6,385 nt of DNA from an uncultured Holosporaceae bacterium (GTDB lineage: Bacteria; Pseudomonadota; Alphaproteobacteria; CAISOG01). The notes under the pieces were generated by a model, which saw nothing but the letters and a program-made list of their open reading frames with translations, did not search any database and was not told where the DNA came from. Every line of letters begins with the position of its first letter. The first letter of the stretch is position 1. Location of the stretch: positions 1-6,385 of the forward strand of contig CAISOG010000244.1 in NCBI GenBank assembly GCA_903887035.1, in the 5' to 3' direction. Both the position numbers and the translations under genes were made by a program. Below, piece after piece: positions 3,898 to 6,385 of this stretch.

Positions 3898-5961
3898 ATG
3901 CTTTTTTCAGCCTTTGATGCCCCTGCCTTTGCTGCTGGCTTTGCCCCGATTGCAGCGGCTTTAGCGGTTTTCCTGTCCCTGATTGGCGGTGTGCTGGGTC
4001 GCTTATGCGCGGCTTTCCCCTCCACCCCTCAATTTGATCGCCTGGCGCAATATATCACCAGCGGCCTGATGCTGATCAGCGCGCTGTTGGCCAATTGGGT
4101 GTTGGCGCAGGTGGTGACGGGCGGGCATGCCGTTACCGTCCACCTGGCCGACTGGATATCAGTTGGGGATTTCCGCGTGGAGTGGGCGTTGCGCTTTGAT
4201 GTATTGGCGGCGGTGATGGTGGCAATGGTGACCACCGTGTCGGCCTGTGTTCATCTGTACGCCATCGGCTACATGGCTGAGGATACTGAAATTCCCCGCT
4301 TTATGGGCTATCTAAGCCTGTTTACCTTTTTCATGTTGATGTTGGTGACCTCCGACAACCTGATTCAAATGTTTTTCGGTTGGGAGGGGGTTGGCCTCTC
4401 CTCCTACCTCCTCATCGGCTTTTGGCATCAACGCGCCAGCGCCAACAACGCCGCCATCAAGGCCTTTGTGGTCAACCGCATTGGCGATTTGGGATTTTTG
4501 TTGGGGATTTTTGCCACGGTTGCCGCCTTTGGCAGCACCAGTTTTGATACCATCTTTGCTACCCTGCCGCTGGTGGCGGATTTGTCGCTGAGTTTCTTGG
4601 GATTCAGCATTCACGCGCCAACCCTTATCGCCTTTTTGCTGTTTATCGGGGCAATGGGCAAATCGGCGCAGTTGGGGTTGCATGTTTGGTTGCCCGACGC
4701 GATGGAGGGGCCAACCCCCGTTTCCGCGCTTATCCACGCCGCCACCATGGTAACCGCCGGCGTCTTTATGATTTGCCGCCTGTCGCCGCTGTATGAATTG
4801 GCGCCCAGCGCGCTGGACTTTATTGCGGTGATGGGGGTGGCAACCTCACTCTTCGCCGCTTTTGTCGCGCTGACCCAAAACGACATCAAACGGATTGTCG
4901 CCTATTCGACTTGCAGCCAGCTGGGCTATATGTTTGTGGCGGTCGGCCTGCAATCCTACAGCGCGGGGATGTTCCATCTGATAACCCACGCCTTCTTTAA
5001 GGCCTTGTTATTCCTGGGCGCGGGCAGCGTTATTCATGCCCTGTCGGGTGAGCAGGATATTCGCCATATGGGTGGGTTGCGGCGGCACTTGCGCTACACC
5101 TTTCCGCTGTTGGTGATTGGCAATTTGGCGCTGTGCGGCATTTTCCCCTTTGCGGGCTTTTTCTCAAAGGATGCCATTCTGGAGGCCGCCTATTTCAGCC
5201 ATTCGATCGTCGCCTTTCCCGTTTATCTAGGTTGCATGCTGGTAGCGGTGATGACCGCCTTTTACAGTTTCCGTCTGTTATTCCTGGTATTCTTCGGATC
5301 CCCGCGCCCTGCCGGGTCGGCGCACGGATCGCATGATGATCATCCTGATCATGGTCATGGTCATGGTCATGGTCATGCCGCCCATCATCCGCATGAATCG
5401 CCGCCGTCCATGATTCTGCCGCTGTTGCCCCTGGCCTTGGGCGCGGTGGCGGGCGGATTCCTGCTGGAGCCCTGGTTGCTGCACGCCGTCGACAATTTCT
5501 GGCAGAACAGTTTGGTCGTTCATGATCATCATCAGGATATTTCGATGCTGGTTAAGTGGGCACCGCTGTTTGCGGCGCTGCTGGGCATCTTTCTGGCCTG
5601 GCTGTTGTATATTGCCAAGCCACGCTGGCCAGCCGTCATCGCCACGCGGTTGCGCGCGCTGTACCAGCTTTCCTATCGCAAAATCTATGTGGATGAGCTG
5701 TATGGCTGGCTGATTGTTCGCCCCTTGGAGCGTGCCGGCGGCCTATTTTGGCGGTTTGTGGATGTGCGGGGAATTGATCGGCTGGGCCCCAACGGGGTGG
5801 CCGGGGTGACGGCCTGGCTGGGGCGTATTAGCCTACGTTGGCAAAGCGGGTTGGTGTATCATTATGTGATTGCGATGGTGATGGGGCTGATGGTCGCCCT
5901 AAGTTTACAAGCCTATGGCCAGGGTGATATCCGTCATCTGTTGGCAGGATTATTGAGATAG
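3898..5961 (+). CDS. nuoL: NADH-quinone oxidoreductase subunit L
   Basis: NuoL (ND5 counterpart) is the distal antiporter-like proton pump subunit of complex I, with the long lateral helix at its C-terminus. Its 687 residues exceed E. coli NuoL (613), partly through an inserted loop. Proton-path residues are all present: E163 in GWEGVGLSSYLLIGF, D197 in VVNRIGDLGF, K255 in GAMGKSAQLGLHVWLPDAMEG, K368 in HAFFKALLF, and K424/D425 in FFSKDAIL. Residues 60-130 carry the N-terminal ND5 region; about 155-450 is the core antiporter domain. Between 476 and 499 lies a loop with 11 histidines among 24 residues. The C-terminus holds YRKIYVDELYGWLIVRPL at 593-610 and the final membrane helix from about 651. 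ATG 3898 is 6 bases after the nuoK stop; AGGGGAG at 3890-3896 is strong but only one base from ATG, or AGGGG with a three-base spacer. No frameshift or missing residue is seen. Confidence 0.97.
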   Translation: MLFSAFDAPAFAAGFAPIAAALAVFLSLIGGVLGRLCAAFPSTPQFDRLAQYITSGLMLISALLANWVLAQVVTGGHAVTVHLADWISVGDFRVEWALRFDVLAAVMVAMVTTVSACVHLYAIGYMAEDTEIPRFMGYLSLFTFFMLMLVTSDNLIQMFFGWEGVGLSSYLLIGFWHQRASANNAAIKAFVVNRIGDLGFLLGIFATVAAFGSTSFDTIFATLPLVADLSLSFLGFSIHAPTLIAFLLFIGAMGKSAQLGLHVWLPDAMEGPTPVSALIHAATMVTAGVFMICRLSPLYELAPSALDFIAVMGVATSLFAAFVALTQNDIKRIVAYSTCSQLGYMFVAVGLQSYSAGMFHLITHAFFKALLFLGAGSVIHALSGEQDIRHMGGLRRHLRYTFPLLVIGNLALCGIFPFAGFFSKDAILEAAYFSHSIVAFPVYLGCMLVAVMTAFYSFRLLFLVFFGSPRPAGSAHGSHDDHPDHGHGHGHGHAAHHPHESPPSMILPLLPLALGAVAGGFLLEPWLLHAVDNFWQNSLVVHDHHQDISMLVKWAPLFAALLGIFLAWLLYIAKPRWPAVIATRLRALYQLSYRKIYVDELYGWLIVRPLERAGGLFWRFVDVRGIDRLGPNGVAGVTAWLGRISLRWQSGLVYHYVIAMVMGLMVALSLQAYGQGDIRHLLAGLLR
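5323..5394 (+). repeat. Histidine-codon repeat inside nuoL
   Basis: These bases encode residues 476-499 of NuoL. The core is a perfect GGTCAT hexamer repeated four times after a GATCAT unit, encoding alternating Gly and His; neighbouring CATCAT and GATCAT units add further His. Histidine-rich stretches at this position occur in other alphaproteobacterial NuoL proteins as I remember them, so the loop is not unique, but the exact hexamer run could vary in copy number by slippage without shifting the frame. Confidence 0.85.
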
Positions 5962-5963
5962 CC

Positions 5964-6385
5964 ATGAACAGCATTCAACCCAACACCCTGTTACCCATCC
6001 TGATTTTTGCGCCGGCGGTTATCGGGCTGTTGCTGGCGCTGGCCTATCCGCTGATGGCGCGCCCATGGCGTGAGGGGGTTATCCAGAAAATTGGCCTGGC
6101 CACCGCGGTGATTAGCCTGCTGGCGGGGTTTTGGCTGGCTTGGCAGTTTGACACGACGCAGCAGGGGTTTCAGTTTGTCACCAATCTTAGTTTTGGCGCG
6201 GGCACCATCATTCCGATGACCTTCAGCTTTGGGCTGGATGGATTGTCGTTGACGCTGATTATTCTAACCGCCTTTTTGATTGTGCTGGCATTGCTGTCGG
6301 GTGAACAATCGCTGCACCAACGCAAAAGCGGCTTTGTGATTAGCCTGTTGATTTTGGAAAGCTTTTTGCTGGGGGTCTTTGGCAC
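5964..6385 (+). CDS. nuoM: NADH-quinone oxidoreductase subunit M, 5' part (runs off the window)
   Basis: NuoM (ND4 counterpart) is the second antiporter-like pump subunit of complex I. ATG 5964 lies 2 bases after the nuoL stop, with a weak GAG (5955-5957) upstream. The frame stays open for 140 codons plus two bases to the window edge; the full protein is usually about 500 residues. The order nuoL-nuoM is itself diagnostic. In sequence, residues 7-30 and 40-60 are membrane segments, GFQFVTN (68-74) and FGLDGLSLTLIILTAFL (89-105) match the NuoM pattern of an FxxxVDGIS-like motif opening a helix, and the block GFVISLLILESFLLGVFG (123-140) corresponds to the helix just before the essential FWE-type glutamate, which lies beyond the window. 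The first-helix loop is rather divergent from model NuoM proteins. Confidence 0.93.
   Translation, partial: MNSIQPNTLLPILIFAPAVIGLLLALAYPLMARPWREGVIQKIGLATAVISLLAGFWLAWQFDTTQQGFQFVTNLSFGAGTIIPMTFSFGLDGLSLTLIILTAFLIVLALLSGEQSLHQRKSGFVISLLILESFLLGVFG

Noticed and set aside
4312..4737. Minus-strand open frame of 141 codons within nuoL
   Set aside because: It lies wholly inside a strongly conserved gene and its translation is charged low-complexity sequence with no family resemblance.

Overview
The window looks like a piece of an alphaproteobacterial chromosome. The NADH dehydrogenase subunits NuoJ, NuoK, NuoL and NuoM read most like alphaproteobacterial complex I proteins, and NuoL carries the histidine-rich loop that I recall from many members of that group. 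I cannot name genus or species. Overall base composition is mixed: about 41% GC by hand count in the first 300 bases, about 62% in a sampled line of the second gene.

Layout. Bases 1-285 (+) hold the 3' end of a conserved small protein of unknown function, probably a lipoprotein. Bases 355-1326 (+) encode a two-domain Sua5-type threonylcarbamoyl-AMP synthase, which starts the t6A tRNA modification. It converges, with only 16 bases between stop codons, on a TerC/Alx-family membrane protein on the minus strand (1343-2299). Behind that gene, also on the minus strand, is a complete tRNA-Lys(UUU) gene with encoded CCA (2456-2531). A non-coding stretch of about 370 bases (2532-2902) follows, with an exactly 12-bp-spaced A-rich repeat array near the tRNA and two stem-loops near the next gene. 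From 2903 to the window end the plus strand carries nuoJ, nuoK, nuoL and the beginning of nuoM, 2 to 6 bases apart, clearly one operon encoding part of the proton-pumping membrane arm of complex I.

How they fit together. NuoJ, K, L and M are integral membrane subunits; NuoL and NuoM are antiporter-like pump modules and NuoJ/K link the quinone site to them. The tRNA-Lys(UUU) is a classic substrate of the t6A pathway that the Sua5 enzyme begins, but this proximity is probably chance. TerC/Alx proteins handle manganese at the membrane and are not known to be linked to complex I.

The main unusual points are that nuoJ is the first gene of its transcript, so nuoA-I must lie elsewhere or have been separated; its structured leader with mutually exclusive G5/C5 pairings; the phased repeat array; a TTG start on nuoJ; and a histidine-rich NuoL loop encoded partly by a perfect hexamer repeat. 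I see no mobile element, CRISPR array, toxin-antitoxin or defence system, and no clearly new biological system.
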